From DATFRY01 sp035489015 (GTDB lineage: Bacteria; Myxococcota_A; Polyangia; Haliangiales; Haliangiaceae): a stretch of DNA of 64,000 nt. Both the position numbers and the translations under genes were made by a program. The notes under the pieces are model-generated. The model searched no databases. It was given only the letters and a program-made list of their open reading frames with translations, and was not told the DNA's origin. The stretch is taken from NCBI GenBank assembly GCA_035489015.1, contig DATHKR010000256.1:62001-126000 (forward strand). The letters are read 5' to 3'. Positions 10,190 through 19,579 of the stretch are shown piece after piece. How positions within the stretch are numbered: the stretch's first letter is position 1; every line of letters starts with the position of its first letter.

Positions 10190-11026
10190 CTACGGATTGC
10201 CGTTGCCTCCGCCCGAGCGCCCGAGCTCGCGCGAGCGCAGGGTGGCCGCCTCGACCGCATTGATGAGCGTGGTGCGCAGCCCGCCCTGCTCGAGGGTGTG
10301 GAGCCCGGCGATCGCGGTCCCACCTGGCGAGGTGACCATGTCCTTCAGCTGGCCCGGGTGTCCGTCGGTGTCGAGCAGGAGCTTGGCCGATCCCATCACC
10401 GTCTGCGCGGCCAGCTTCTGGGCGGTGCGGCGCGACAGCCCGACCTTGACCCCGGCGTCGGCCAGCGCCTCGAGGATGAGGAAGATGTAGGCCGGGCCGC
10501 TGCCCGACAGCCCGGTCACCGCGTCGAGCTGCGACTCGTCGAGGATCTCCGTGATGCCCACCGCGTCGAACACGAAGCGGGCCAGGGCCAGGTCGCCGTC
10601 CTCGGCGTGCGAGCCGCGCGCGATCGCGGTCGCGCCGGCGCCGACCACCGCCGGCGTGTTCGGCATCGCGCGGATGACGCGCGCGCCGCCCGGCAGCCGC
10701 CGCTCGATCGCCGCGGTCGGCACGCCGGCGGCCAGCGAGATGACCAGCCCGCCGGCCTGGATCACGTCGGCCACCTCGCCCAGCACGCGCTCCATGATCT
10801 GCGGCTTCACCGACAGGACCAGGATCTGCGACTGGCGGGCCAGCTCGCGGTTGTCGCCGGTGACGCGCACGGCGTAGGCGCGGGCCAGCTCGGCCATCCG
10901 GTCCGGGCGCGGCCCGGACGCCCACACGCGATCGGCCGGGACGTGGCCGCCCTGCACCAGGCCGCGGATGAGCGCCTCGGCCATGTTGCCCGCGCCGAGA
11001 AAGCCGATCGTCCTGCCGAGATTCAT
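10190..11026 (-). CDS. proC: Pyrroline-5-carboxylate reductase
   Basis: 278 aa, cytoplasmic. Reduces delta-1-pyrroline-5-carboxylate to L-proline with NAD(P)H. N-terminal Rossmann motif GFLGAGNMAEAL (8-19), the VLSVKPQ strand, IRAMPNTPA (substrate/cofactor loop) and the C-terminal helical signature DAVTGLSGSGPAYIF with VTSPGGTAIAG are all present. Length is normal. It is followed by yggU and preceded, after 10 nt, by the D-amino-acid-oxidase-like subunit of a three-gene dehydrogenase. This linkage suggests shared use of proline or pyrroline compounds. The C-terminus (SGGGNGNP) is a short disordered tail. Confidence 0.95.
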   Translation of the reverse strand: MNLGRTIGFLGAGNMAEALIRGLVQGGHVPADRVWASGPRPDRMAELARAYAVRVTGDNRELARQSQILVLSVKPQIMERVLGEVADVIQAGGLVISLAAGVPTAAIERRLPGGARVIRAMPNTPAVVGAGATAIARGSHAEDGDLALARFVFDAVGITEILDESQLDAVTGLSGSGPAYIFLILEALADAGVKVGLSRRTAQKLAAQTVMGSAKLLLDTDGHPGQLKDMVTSPGGTAIAGLHTLEQGGLRTTLINAVEAATLRSRELGRSGGGNGNP

Positions 11027-11036
11027 CCGGCCCAGA

Positions 11037-12260
<1,224 letters not shown>

Positions 12261-12279
12261 CAGGGCACCGCCTGGTGCA

Positions 12280-12600
12280 CTAGCCGTCCTCGTCGTCGGC
12301 CACGTCGCTGGCCGCGTCGGGCGAGCCGGCCAGCAGGCGCAGCGGGGTCGGCGAGATCGGCGAGCGCGCGGTGAACGGCTCGATCGAGGCCGGGTCGCGG
12401 CCGCCCTCGCTGGCCAGGATCGACGCGATGAGGCCGTGGCACTCCTTGCCCTGACACGGGCCGGTGCCGAAACCGGTGTAGCGCTTCACCTCCTCGATGT
12501 CGGCGTAGCCGAGCGCGATCGAGTGGCGCACGTCCTTCAGGGTGACGTCCTCGCAGCGGCAGACGATCACCTTGCCGCGACGCCGCTCGCCCGCGCTCAC
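12280..12600 (-). CDS. BFD-like [2Fe-2S]-binding subunit of the dehydrogenase
   Basis: 106 aa from a GTG at 12600 that overlaps the upstream stop as GTGA. The core is a bacterioferritin-associated-ferredoxin-like domain: Cys14-x-Cys16 (VCRCEDVT) and Cys49-x4-Cys54 (GFGTGPCQGKEC) separated by helix LKDVRHSIALGYADIEEVKRYT. These four Cys ligate a [2Fe-2S] cluster in homologous small subunits of HcnABC- and LhpBEF-like complexes. The C-terminal 45 residues are acidic and probably disordered (DAASDVADDEDG). Its position between the alpha and beta genes, and the 4-bp overlap, mark it as the electron-transfer subunit of that complex. Confidence 0.8.
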   Translation of the reverse strand: MSAGERRRGKVIVCRCEDVTLKDVRHSIALGYADIEEVKRYTGFGTGPCQGKECHGLIASILASEGGRDPASIEPFTARSPISPTPLRLLAGSPDAASDVADDEDG

Positions 12601-13931
12601 CGCGCCCCCGCGCCGGCCGCCGCGGCGCGCCCGGCCCGGGTCCCGGCCGCCGCCGCCCGCTCTGCCGTGGTCGCGCCGCACACGTCCCCGCAGGCCAGGA
12701 TTCCGGCCACGCTGGTGCGCCCGTCGCGGTCGGCGACCACCGCGAACCCGCCCTCCGACGGGCGGAGGTCGACCTCGCAGCCGTGCTGTCGCGGCCCCTC
12801 CGACGCGGGCGAGGGCGGGGCGGCGACGGCGACCATGTTGCACGGGACCCGCCGGACCTGGCCGTCGGCGCCGGCGACCTCGAGCGCGCTGACCCAGACC
12901 CGGCCGCGCGCGGCGAGGATCTGCTCGCGTCGCTCGTCGACGGTGACCACCTCGGAGCCGGCGGCGACCAGCGCCGCGGCCAGCGCGTCGGTCTGATCGC
13001 GATCGGCGTCGCGCCCGATCACCAGGCACACCCGGCCGGCCGGCGCGACGCCGTAGCGCACCAGCAGCCGCCCGACCGCGCGCGCCGCCATCACGCCGGG
13101 GCGATCGTTGTTGGCGAACAGGAGGGTCTGCGCGTAGCCGCCGGTGGCGTAGACCACCTGGCGCGCGCGCACCCGGGTCAGGCGATCCGGCCCGGCCAGG
13201 AGCAGCACGCCGCCGTCCTCCGGATAGTGGCCGATGAACGTGGTGCGAAGGAGCGCGCGCGCGCCGGCTCGCCGGGCGGCGTCGGCCCGCCCGGCCGCGT
13301 CGCGCGGGCCGTGGCGCGGATCGGCCAGCAGGCTGCCGCCCGGCCGATCGTGCTCGTCGCACACGACGGTGCGGGCGCCGGCCGCGGCGGATGCCTCGGC
13401 CGCGGCCAGCCCGGCCGGTCCGCCGCCGACCACCAGCACGTCGACCTCGAGCTCGTCCCACGCGGGCGATTCGCAGGCGGTCGCCGGCTCCGGCGAGCCG
13501 GGCAGGGTTCCCAGGCCCGACAGCTGGCGCACCACCTTGCTCACCACCTGGTTGAGCAGGCGCGAGCCGGTCATGAGCGTATGGTGGTTCATCCCGTCGG
13601 GGAACAGCCAGTCGACCGCGCCCAGCACATCCATGTCGGGTGATGGGTAGGCGTTCTGACCCTCGACCGACAGCCCCTCGGCGCACGGCTCCATGCACGC
13701 GCGCAGGTTGGGCACCCCGCCGATGCGCATGAGGCACGCTCCGCAGTGCCCCTCCAGGCAGAAGAAGCTGCGCGGTCGGTGGTACTTGAGCGATCGCGAG
13801 AGCACGCCGGCGCCGCGCGCGTAGAGCGCCACCGCGATGTTCTCGCCGGCGAACGCGCGCACCGGCTCCCCCTCGCAGCGGAGGCTGACCGCCTTGCCGC
13901 GGTCGAACTCAGGGAGGCGGTTCCCTGCCAT
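12597..13931 (-). CDS. Dehydrogenase alpha subunit: ferredoxin domain fused to an FAD/NAD-binding domain
   Basis: 444 aa. Residues 15-95 form a 2Fe-2S domain (Fer2_4 type) with Cys58, Cys63, Cys66 and Cys79 in FFCLEGHCGACLMRI...LRAC. A linker (MNHHTLMTGSRLLNQVV) typical of sarcosine-oxidase-alpha N-termini follows. A pyridine-nucleotide-disulfide-reductase-like domain then runs from VDVLVVGGGPAGLAAAEA (GGGPAG 169-174) to VAGILACGDVCG. Unlike full SoxA (about 1000 aa) it lacks the C-terminal GcvT-like half. It fits the alpha subunit of LhpBEF/HcnB-like complexes. First gene of the six-gene operon; start supported by GCGCGAGAG just upstream. A TTTCGC-N17-TATGTC promoter-like pair lies ahead of it on the minus strand. 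Confidence 0.8.
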   Translation of the reverse strand: MAGNRLPEFDRGKAVSLRCEGEPVRAFAGENIAVALYARGAGVLSRSLKYHRPRSFFCLEGHCGACLMRIGGVPNLRACMEPCAEGLSVEGQNAYPSPDMDVLGAVDWLFPDGMNHHTLMTGSRLLNQVVSKVVRQLSGLGTLPGSPEPATACESPAWDELEVDVLVVGGGPAGLAAAEASAAAGARTVVCDEHDRPGGSLLADPRHGPRDAAGRADAARRAGARALLRTTFIGHYPEDGGVLLLAGPDRLTRVRARQVVYATGGYAQTLLFANNDRPGVMAARAVGRLLVRYGVAPAGRVCLVIGRDADRDQTDALAAALVAAGSEVVTVDERREQILAARGRVWVSALEVAGADGQVRRVPCNMVAVAAPPSPASEGPRQHGCEVDLRPSEGGFAVVADRDGRTSVAGILACGDVCGATTAERAAAAGTRAGRAAAAGAGAR

Positions 13932-14018
13932 CTCTCGCGCTCGTGTCGCGCTTCAGAACAGCGCAGACATAGCAGGGCCATCGTGCGCGCGAAAGCTCGA
14001 TAGACCGGTTCCACGCGA

Positions 14019-14047
14019 TTGAAAGTCCTGGGCGGGTCGGATACTGT
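14019..14047 (+). promoter_or_regulatory. Promoter of the GYGQQ-repeat protein gene
   Basis: TTGAAA (14019-14024), exact 17-nt spacer, TACTGT (14042-14047). The predicted start near 14054 leaves a leader of about 29 nt carrying the GGAGGA ribosome-binding site at 14067. Confidence 0.6.
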
Positions 14048-14082
14048 CGCACTCCCGAAAAACATTGGAGGAAGTCGAAAGC

Positions 14083-16119
14083 ATGGCGACTCCGACGAGG
14101 CCGTGTCCCTACTGCGGAGCGGCGGTCCTCACCACTTCGCCGCACTGCGGGAACTGCGGCCGACCGGTCCCGACCGCCCCGCAAGCCGCCGGACAGGGGC
14201 AGCCGGCCAAGACGATCTTTGGATACCAGGCACCTCGCACGCCCGGCCAGCAGGCAGGAGGCGGAGCGCCGCGATCTCCCACGCCAGCGACGGGGGCGCC
14301 GACCCACGGCGCCAGTCCGGCGGGATTGCCTGGACCACAGCGACATCCCTCCACCCAGCAGCCGCCCGGTCACGGCCAGCCGGCTCAGCAGGGCTACAGT
14401 CAGCAGCCGGGGCAGGCGGGCTACGGCCAGCAGGGCTACGGTCAGCAGCCGGGGCAGGACTACGGCCAGCCGGCCGCGCCGCAGCAGGGCTATGGCCAGT
14501 CGCCATCGCAGGGCTACGGGCAGCCGGCGGCGCCGCAACCGGGCTACGGTCAGCCGGCATCGCCGCAGCCGGGCTACGGGCAACAGGCGTCGCCGCAGCC
14601 GGGCTACGGGCAGCAAGCGTCGCCGCAGCCGGGCTACGGGCAGCAGGCGTCGCCGCAGCCGGGCTACGGTCAGCAGCAGGCGTCGCCGCAGCAGCCGGGC
14701 TACGGCCAGCAGCAAGGGGCGCCGCAGCAGGCCGGCTACGGCCAGCAGCAAGGGGCGCCCCAGCAGGCCGGCTACGGCCAGCAGCAGGGGGCGCCGCAGC
14801 AGCCGGGTTACGCCCAGCAGCAGGGGTCGCCGCAGCAGGGCTACGGCCAGCAGGCGTCGCCGCAGGCGGGCTACGGTCAGCAGCAGGCGCAGCAGGGCTA
14901 CGGTCAGCCCGCGGCGCAGGCCGGCTATGGCCAGCAGCAGGCGTCCCCGCAGCAGGGCTACGCTCAGCAACCCGCGCACGGCGGCTACCCGCAGCAGCAG
15001 GGCTATCCGCAGGCGCAGGGCTATCCACAGCAGCAGGGCTATCCGCAGCAGGCCGGCTATGGCGGCGCGCCGGGGCACGATCCGCTGGCGGGGCTCGCGT
15101 CGCGCCTGCCGCAATCGAAGCCGGGCACGCTGTTCGGCATTCCGCTGGCGACGCTGCGCGATCCCGGCGTCCAGCGCAAGGCGCTGCTCGTGGCCGGCAT
15201 CGCGCTGCTCGCGACGATCGCGCTGCCGCTCAGCCTGAGCCCGACCACCTTCGTCTTCTCGAAGTACTACCCGAAGTTCCGCGGGCTCGTCTGGCCGATC
15301 CTGGTGGCCGCCTCGTACCTCCTGGTCGCGGCGGCGCCGCCCAACCTGCGCCGGAGCATCCCGCCGCTGGTGCTCCAGTGGCTGCCGTTCGGGATGTCGT
15401 TCATCTCGCTCGGCATCGTCGGCTGGGGAGTCCTGGGCGGCGGCGCGGCGCTCGGCGGAGCGTTCACCGTGTTCCAGTGGGGCTATCCGGTGCTGGTGTT
15501 CGGCCTGCTGGCCAGGCTCAGCAACCCCGACGACATGATCGCGCGGTGGATCATCGGGGCAGGCGCGCTCATGGTCGCGCCCGCGCTCATCAGCTCTCTC
15601 GACTGGGTGTTCGAGTTCGGCCTGCCGGCGATGGCGATCGTCACCAACCTCATCACGTTCCTGGTGATGCTGATCGCGGTGGCGTGCGTGGTGTTCGTGC
15701 CGACGCCGCAGCAGGTGCCGGCGCTGCGCTCGGTGGACGCGTTCGCGCCGCTGGTGACGGCCATCCTGCTCCTCTGGATCCCGCTCATCCTCGTCCTCGC
15801 GCTCATCGACGGGCTCTCGCACGGCGGCGGCTCGGCGGTCCTCCTCGGGGTGGTGCGCTCGGCGATCTACACGTTCTCCTTCTTCGGCATCCTCATGATG
15901 ACCGCACCGGACGCGTACGACGAGGCCAAGCGGCTGTTCGCGGGCGGTGGGACCAGCGCCGGGCCGGGCGGCCACGGCGGCGGCTATCCGCCGCAGGGCG
16001 GAGGCTACCCGCCGCAGGGCGGAGGCTATCCGCCACAGGGCGGGGGTTATCCGCCGCAGGGCGGAGGCTATCCGCCGCAGGGCGGGGGCTGGCCTCCCCC
16101 GGGCCAGGGCGGCCGGTAG
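14083..16119 (+). CDS. Zinc-ribbon, FUS-like GYGQQ low-complexity, multi-pass membrane protein
   Basis: 678 aa from the ATG at 14083, with GGAGGA 11 nt upstream; an in-frame TTG at 14065 would include the ribosome-binding site. Domains: N-terminal zinc ribbon (Cys8, Cys11, Cys22, Cys25); a Gln/Tyr/Gly-rich domain (about 98-327) of some two dozen GYGQQ / GYGQP / GYPQQ units spaced by short PQ or AS linkers; a hydrophobic domain (about 366-610) with roughly seven to eight membrane helices; and a tail (630-675) of five GGGYPPQ units plus GGGWPPP. The repeat resembles the SYGQ-rich phase-separating domains of FUS/EWS and annexin-type GYPQ tails. Function unknown. A membrane scaffold that self-associates through tyrosines is an inference. 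Own promoter and own terminator, so monocistronic. Confidence 0.8.
   Translation: MATPTRPCPYCGAAVLTTSPHCGNCGRPVPTAPQAAGQGQPAKTIFGYQAPRTPGQQAGGGAPRSPTPATGAPTHGASPAGLPGPQRHPSTQQPPGHGQPAQQGYSQQPGQAGYGQQGYGQQPGQDYGQPAAPQQGYGQSPSQGYGQPAAPQPGYGQPASPQPGYGQQASPQPGYGQQASPQPGYGQQASPQPGYGQQQASPQQPGYGQQQGAPQQAGYGQQQGAPQQAGYGQQQGAPQQPGYAQQQGSPQQGYGQQASPQAGYGQQQAQQGYGQPAAQAGYGQQQASPQQGYAQQPAHGGYPQQQGYPQAQGYPQQQGYPQQAGYGGAPGHDPLAGLASRLPQSKPGTLFGIPLATLRDPGVQRKALLVAGIALLATIALPLSLSPTTFVFSKYYPKFRGLVWPILVAASYLLVAAAPPNLRRSIPPLVLQWLPFGMSFISLGIVGWGVLGGGAALGGAFTVFQWGYPVLVFGLLARLSNPDDMIARWIIGAGALMVAPALISSLDWVFEFGLPAMAIVTNLITFLVMLIAVACVVFVPTPQQVPALRSVDAFAPLVTAILLLWIPLILVLALIDGLSHGGGSAVLLGVVRSAIYTFSFFGILMMTAPDAYDEAKRLFAGGGTSAGPGGHGGGYPPQGGGYPPQGGGYPPQGGGYPPQGGGYPPQGGGWPPPGQGGR
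14374..15063 (+). repeat. Coding tandem repeat: GYGQQ units
   Basis: About 690 bp of degenerate tandem units, 15-30 bp each, encoding GYGQQ-type pentads. Several consecutive units at about 14540-14670 are near-identical at DNA level (GGCTACGGGCAGCARGCGTC pattern), suggesting recent expansion by slippage or recombination. Confidence 0.85.
15970..16113 (+). repeat. Coding tandem repeat: GGGYPPQ units
   Basis: Six consecutive units of about 21 bp (GGCGGAGGCTATCCGCCGCA-like) encode GGGYPPQ x5 and a final GGGWPPP at the C-terminus of the same protein. Confidence 0.85.
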
Positions 16120-16154
16120 CCCGGCTCGTCAGCGAGGAAGACGGAAGAAGCACG

Positions 16155-16183
16155 ACGCCGCCGGGAGACCGGCGGCGTTTTTT
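16155..16183 (+). terminator. Intrinsic terminator
   Basis: Perfect 10-bp GC stem ACGCCGCCGG / CCGGCGGCGT with a GAGA tetraloop, running into TTTTTT (16178-16183). It lies 36 nt after the GYGQQ gene stop and separates it from maf. The clearest terminator in the window. Confidence 0.9.
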
Positions 16184-16266
16184 CATGGGCGCCCGGCGCC
16201 GCGCGCGCGTCACGGTTCGGGGCTCCCACGCGGCGCGAGCGCGGTCGCTCCGTCTACACTCGGCGC

Positions 16267-16881
16267 GTGTCGCAACCAACGACCCGCTCGCCGATCGTCC
16301 TGGCCTCGGCCTCGCCGCGCCGCCGCGAGCTGCTCGAGCGGATCGGCGTCGCCATCGAGGTGATGCCGGCCGACGTCGACGAGACTCCCGTGCCGGGCGA
16401 GCCGCCGATGTCCTATGTCCGCCGCGTGGCCGGCGCCAAGGCCGCCGCGGTGGTCGGCGTCGCGCCTGGCCGCTGGGTCCTGGCCGCCGACACCGTGGTC
16501 GAGATCGACGGCGTCATCCTCGGCAAGCCGTCCGGCCCGGGCCAGGCGCGCGAGATGCTGGATCGCCTGGTGGGCCGCACCCACCGCGTCATCACCGCGT
16601 TCGCGCTGCGCGGCCCGGCCGGCGAGGAGATCGCGCGCGACGTCGCCACCGAGGTCGTCTTCCGCGCGGCGCCGGCCGACCAGATCGCCGCGTACGTGCG
16701 CGCCGGCGAGTGGCGCGACAAGGCCGGCGCCTACGCCGCCCAGGGCATGGCCGCCGCGTTCGTGACCGAGGTGCGCGGCTCGTTCACCAACGTGGTCGGG
16801 CTGCCGCTGGTCGAGGTGCTCGACGAGCTGGTCCGGGCCGGCGCGGCCGCGCCCGACTTCGAGCGCGGGGTGCCGGCGTGA
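16267..16881 (+). CDS. maf: Maf-family nucleotide pyrophosphatase
   Basis: 204 aa, cytoplasmic. Maf proteins hydrolyse non-canonical or excess nucleoside triphosphates (dTTP/UTP type, or m7GTP for YceF) to monophosphates and PPi. Signature motifs: ASASPRRRELL (13-23), AADTVVEIDG (catalytic Asp75), LGKPSG, and GSFTNVVGLPL near the C-terminus. GTG start at 16267; TACACT (16255-16260) ends 6 nt before it, so the message may be leaderless. Its stop overlaps the GTG of yggS by 4 bp (GTGA). The dTTP/UTP versus m7GTP specificity was not resolved. Confidence 0.92.
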   Translation: MSQPTTRSPIVLASASPRRRELLERIGVAIEVMPADVDETPVPGEPPMSYVRRVAGAKAAAVVGVAPGRWVLAADTVVEIDGVILGKPSGPGQAREMLDRLVGRTHRVITAFALRGPAGEEIARDVATEVVFRAAPADQIAAYVRAGEWRDKAGAYAAQGMAAAFVTEVRGSFTNVVGLPLVEVLDELVRAGAAAPDFERGVPA

Positions 16882-17597
16882 CGACGGAGGAGCCGGCCGA
16901 TCGCGACCTGGCCGGGCGGGTGGCGTCGGTGCGCGAGCGGATGGCCCGCGCGGCGGGCGCGGCCGGCCGCGACCCGGCCTCGATCGAGCTGGTCGCGGTG
17001 TCCAAGCTCCACCCGGCCGCCGCGGTCGCCGCCGCCGCTCGGGCCGGGGTGGTCCACGTGGGCGAAAACTACGCCCAGGAGATGGTCGGCAAGATCGACG
17101 CGCTCGCCGCCGACCCGGCCTGCGCCGGGCTATCCTGGCACTTCATCGGCCGGCTCCAGCGCAACAAGGCGAAGCTGGTGGTGGGGCGAGCGGCGGTCAT
17201 CCACGCGGTCGATTCCATCGACCTGGCCCGCGAGATCGCGCGCCGCGCCGCCACGCCCCAGGCGATCCTGCTCGCGGTCAGTGCCGCCGGCGAGGCGCAG
17301 AAGACCGGCGCCGACCCGGAGGCCTTGCCCGAGCTGCTCGCGGCGGTCGGCGAGCTGCCCGGCCTCGACTGCCGCGGGTTCATGACCATGCCGCCCTGGC
17401 CGGACCGGCCCGAGGACAGCCGCCCGTACTTCCGCGCCCTCCGCGATCTGCGCGATCGTCTGGCCAGCGCCGCCCGCCCGCTGCCGGTCCTCTCGATGGG
17501 CACGACCGCCGATCTCGAGGTCGCGGTGGAGGAGGGCGCCACCCTGGTCCGCGTCGGAACGGCGATATTCGGGGCCCGTCCCGCCGGTGACGGCTGA
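16878..17597 (+). CDS. yggS: YggS family PLP-binding protein (PLP homeostasis)
   Basis: 239 aa, COG0325 family. Binds pyridoxal 5'-phosphate through Lys43 in LVAVSKLHP and buffers PLP and amino/keto-acid balance; no enzymatic activity is known for the family. Other hallmarks: GENYAQEM, WHFIGRLQRNK, HAVDSIDLA, GFMTMPPWP and LSMGTTADLEVAVEEGATLVRVGTAIFG. GTG start overlapping the maf stop. YggS is often beside proC/yggT; here it sits with maf and the yebC-ruv genes instead, while proC is 6 kb away. Confidence 0.95.
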   Translation: MTTEEPADRDLAGRVASVRERMARAAGAAGRDPASIELVAVSKLHPAAAVAAAARAGVVHVGENYAQEMVGKIDALAADPACAGLSWHFIGRLQRNKAKLVVGRAAVIHAVDSIDLAREIARRAATPQAILLAVSAAGEAQKTGADPEALPELLAAVGELPGLDCRGFMTMPPWPDRPEDSRPYFRALRDLRDRLASAARPLPVLSMGTTADLEVAVEEGATLVRVGTAIFGARPAGDG

Positions 17598-17615
17598 TGC
17601 GGTTTTTCGTAGAAT
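17587..17615 (+). promoter_or_regulatory. Possible yebC promoter inside the end of yggS
   Basis: GTGACG (17587-17592), 17-nt spacer, TAGAAT (17610-17615), then 9 nt to the yebC ATG. Too close for a Shine-Dalgarno leader. Confidence 0.35.
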
Positions 17616-17624
17616 CGCTCCCCC

Positions 17625-18365
17625 ATGTCCGGTCATAGCAAGTGGTCGACCATCAAGCGCAAGAAGGCCCTGGTCGACGCGAAGCGTTCCAAGGTCTGGA
17701 CCAAGGTCATCAAGGAGATCCAGGTCGCCGCGCGCATGGGCGGCGGTGACGTGAACGGCAACCCGCGCCTCCGCATGGCCCTCGACAAGGCGCGCGGCGC
17801 GAACATGACCAAGGACGCGATCAAGCGCGCCATCGAGAAGGGCACCGGCGCCGGGGGCGGCGCGAACTACGAGGACGTGGTCTACGAGGGCTACGGCCCG
17901 GCCGGCGTCGCGCTGGTGGTCGAGTGCATGACCGACAACCGCACCCGCACCGTCGGCGAGGTTCGCCACGGGTTCGAGAAGTTCGGCGGCAACATGGGCG
18001 CGACCGGCTCGGTGTCGTGGATGTTCAAGCGGCGCGGCATCATCCACGTGCTCAAGGAGGCGGCCAGCGAGGATCGGATCATGGAGGTCGCGATCGACGC
18101 AGGCGCCGAGGACGTGCGCGACGAGGTCGAGGTCTGGGTGGTCGACTGCGACCCGCAGCACTACCTGGCGGTACAGGACGCGCTGGGCAAGGCCGAGATC
18201 TCCGTCGAGAACGCCGAGATCGACAACATCCCGGAGACCCGGATCACCCTCGACGCCGACCGCGCCGACACCATGGCGAGGCTGATCGGCTACCTCGAGG
18301 ACCTCGACGACGTGCAGAACGTGTACGCCAACTACGATGGGCCCGAGGAGGCGGCGGACGCCTGA
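17625..18365 (+). CDS. yebC: YebC/PmpR family translation/transcription factor
   Basis: 246 aa, full length. Begins with the invariant MSGHSKWSTIKRKKALVDAKR, followed by GGDVNGNPRLRMAL, KGTGAGGGANYE, and EGYGPAGVALVVEC; the third domain ends in NIPETRITLDADRADTMARLIGYLEDLDDVQNVYANYD. YebC proteins are reported both as DNA-binding regulators and as factors that relieve ribosome stalling at proline-rich stretches; which applies here is not visible. Given the many Pro-rich proteins in this window, the second role is attractive but unproven. It precedes ruvCAB, the usual order. Confidence 0.97.
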   Translation: MSGHSKWSTIKRKKALVDAKRSKVWTKVIKEIQVAARMGGGDVNGNPRLRMALDKARGANMTKDAIKRAIEKGTGAGGGANYEDVVYEGYGPAGVALVVECMTDNRTRTVGEVRHGFEKFGGNMGATGSVSWMFKRRGIIHVLKEAASEDRIMEVAIDAGAEDVRDEVEVWVVDCDPQHYLAVQDALGKAEISVENAEIDNIPETRITLDADRADTMARLIGYLEDLDDVQNVYANYDGPEEAADA

Positions 18366-18407
18366 GGTCGGCCCGCGCGCGGCGCCGGGCGGGATCGCGC
18401 CGGTTAC

Positions 18408-18436
18408 TTGCCGCCGTCAGAGGGCGGGCGTAGCGT
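18408..18436 (+). promoter_or_regulatory. ruvC promoter, leaderless spacing
   Basis: TTGCCG (18408-18413), 17-nt spacer, TAGCGT (18431-18436), 7 nt to the ruvC ATG at 18444. It gives ruvCAB a start separate from yebC. Confidence 0.45.
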
Positions 18437-18443
18437 CGGTGCC

Positions 18444-18929
18444 ATGCGCGTTCTCGGGGTGGACCCGGGCAGCCGCGTCTGCGGCTACGGAGTCATCGCG
18501 GTGGACGCGCCGCGGCGCTATCGCTATGTCGAGTGCGGCGTGCTGACCGCGCCGCCGCGGGCGCCGGCCGAGGCGCGGCTGGGTGAGATCGCGCGCTCGC
18601 TCATCGAGCTCATCCGCGAGGTGGCGCCGGACGCGCTCGCGGTCGAGGACGTGTTCACCCACCTCAACCCGCGCTCGGCCCTGGCCCTGGCCCAGGCGCG
18701 CGGATCGATCCTGGCGGTGGCCGGGATGGCTGGCCTGCCGGTGTTCTCGTACGCGCCGGCGCGGGTCAAGAAAGCAGTGACCGGCCGCGGCCGGGCCAGC
18801 AAGGACCAGGTCGCCAGCATGGTGTGCGTGCTGATCGGCCTGCGCAGCACGCCGAGGGCCGACGCCGCCGACGCGCTCGCGGTCGCGATCGCCCACGCAC
18901 ACGCCCACGGACTGGACGGGAGCCCATGA
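18444..18929 (+). CDS. ruvC: Holliday junction resolvase RuvC
   Basis: 161 aa. Cleaves Holliday junctions symmetrically after RuvAB branch migration. Catalytic acidic residues are visible: Asp7 (VLGVDPGS), Glu68 (LAVEDVF), Asp140 and Asp143 (RADAADALAVAIAHAHA). The FTHLNPRSALALAQARG and GRGRASKDQV motifs are typical. ATG 18444 gives the canonical MRVLGVDPG start; in-frame codons 36 nt further upstream would add a non-conserved tail and include the -10 box. Stop overlaps the ruvA ATG (ATGA). Confidence 0.97.
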   Translation: MRVLGVDPGSRVCGYGVIAVDAPRRYRYVECGVLTAPPRAPAEARLGEIARSLIELIREVAPDALAVEDVFTHLNPRSALALAQARGSILAVAGMAGLPVFSYAPARVKKAVTGRGRASKDQVASMVCVLIGLRSTPRADAADALAVAIAHAHAHGLDGSP

Positions 18930-19567
18930 TCGGCCACCTGCGCGGCACTCTGCTCGAGCGGCGCGGCGCCGCCGTGCTCATCGACGTGAACGGCGTCGGC
19001 TACGAGGTGACCATGTCGGATCACAGCCTCGGTCAGGTCGGCCTGCCGGGCAGCGCGCTGGCGGTCCGCGTGTTCACCCACATGCACGAGAACCACATCG
19101 CGCTCTACGGCTTCACCTCGGCCGAGGAGCGCGATCTGTTCGATCTCCTCATCACGGTCAAGAACGTGGGGCCGGCCTCGGCGATCAAGATGGTGACCGG
19201 CGGCGCGACCCCGACCGACATCGCCAGCCTGATCGCGGCCGGCAAGACCTCGGCGCTGCAGAAGCTGCGCGGGGTCGGCAAGAAGACCGCCGAGATGCTG
19301 GTGGTCGAGCTGCGCGATCGCTGCCAGGAGCTGCTCCAGATCTGGGGCCACGACGGGGCCGCCCCGGACACCGGCGCAGAGCCGGCCGCGGTGGTGCGGG
19401 CGCCGGTCAGCGCGCGCCCGCCGCTGCTGGAGGACGTGGCCAGCGCGCTCGGTCAGCTCGGCTGGCGCTCGGTCGAGGTGGACAAGGCGGTGGCCGGGCT
19501 GGCCCCGACCCCGGACGCGACCCTCGAGGGCCTGCTGCGCGAGGCGCTGCGCCACATGCCGAGGTAG
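18926..19567 (+). CDS. ruvA: Holliday junction helicase subunit RuvA
   Basis: 213 aa. Tetrameric junction-binding subunit that loads RuvB. OB-fold N-terminal domain (MIGHLRGTLLERRGAAVLIDVNGVGYEV), two helix-hairpin-helix elements (LITVKNVGPASAIKM and LQKLRGVGKKTAEMLV), a flexible Pro/Ala linker, and the C-terminal RuvB-contacting domain (DVASALGQLGWRSVEVDKAV...LEGLLREAL). ATG overlaps the ruvC stop by 4 bp; ruvB starts 12 nt after its stop. Confidence 0.97.
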   Translation: MIGHLRGTLLERRGAAVLIDVNGVGYEVTMSDHSLGQVGLPGSALAVRVFTHMHENHIALYGFTSAEERDLFDLLITVKNVGPASAIKMVTGGATPTDIASLIAAGKTSALQKLRGVGKKTAEMLVVELRDRCQELLQIWGHDGAAPDTGAEPAAVVRAPVSARPPLLEDVASALGQLGWRSVEVDKAVAGLAPTPDATLEGLLREALRHMPR

Positions 19568-19579
19568 GAGAACCGATCC

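Noticed and set aside
14374..15063. CRISPR-like array in the GYGQQ region
   Set aside because: Units are in-frame 15-30 bp codon repeats without constant-length unique spacers, and no cas genes are present.
14019..17597. Long plus-strand frame spanning the GYGQQ gene, maf and yggS
   Set aside because: Only its last 720 bp (yggS) is real; earlier parts are out of frame with maf and cross a strong terminator.
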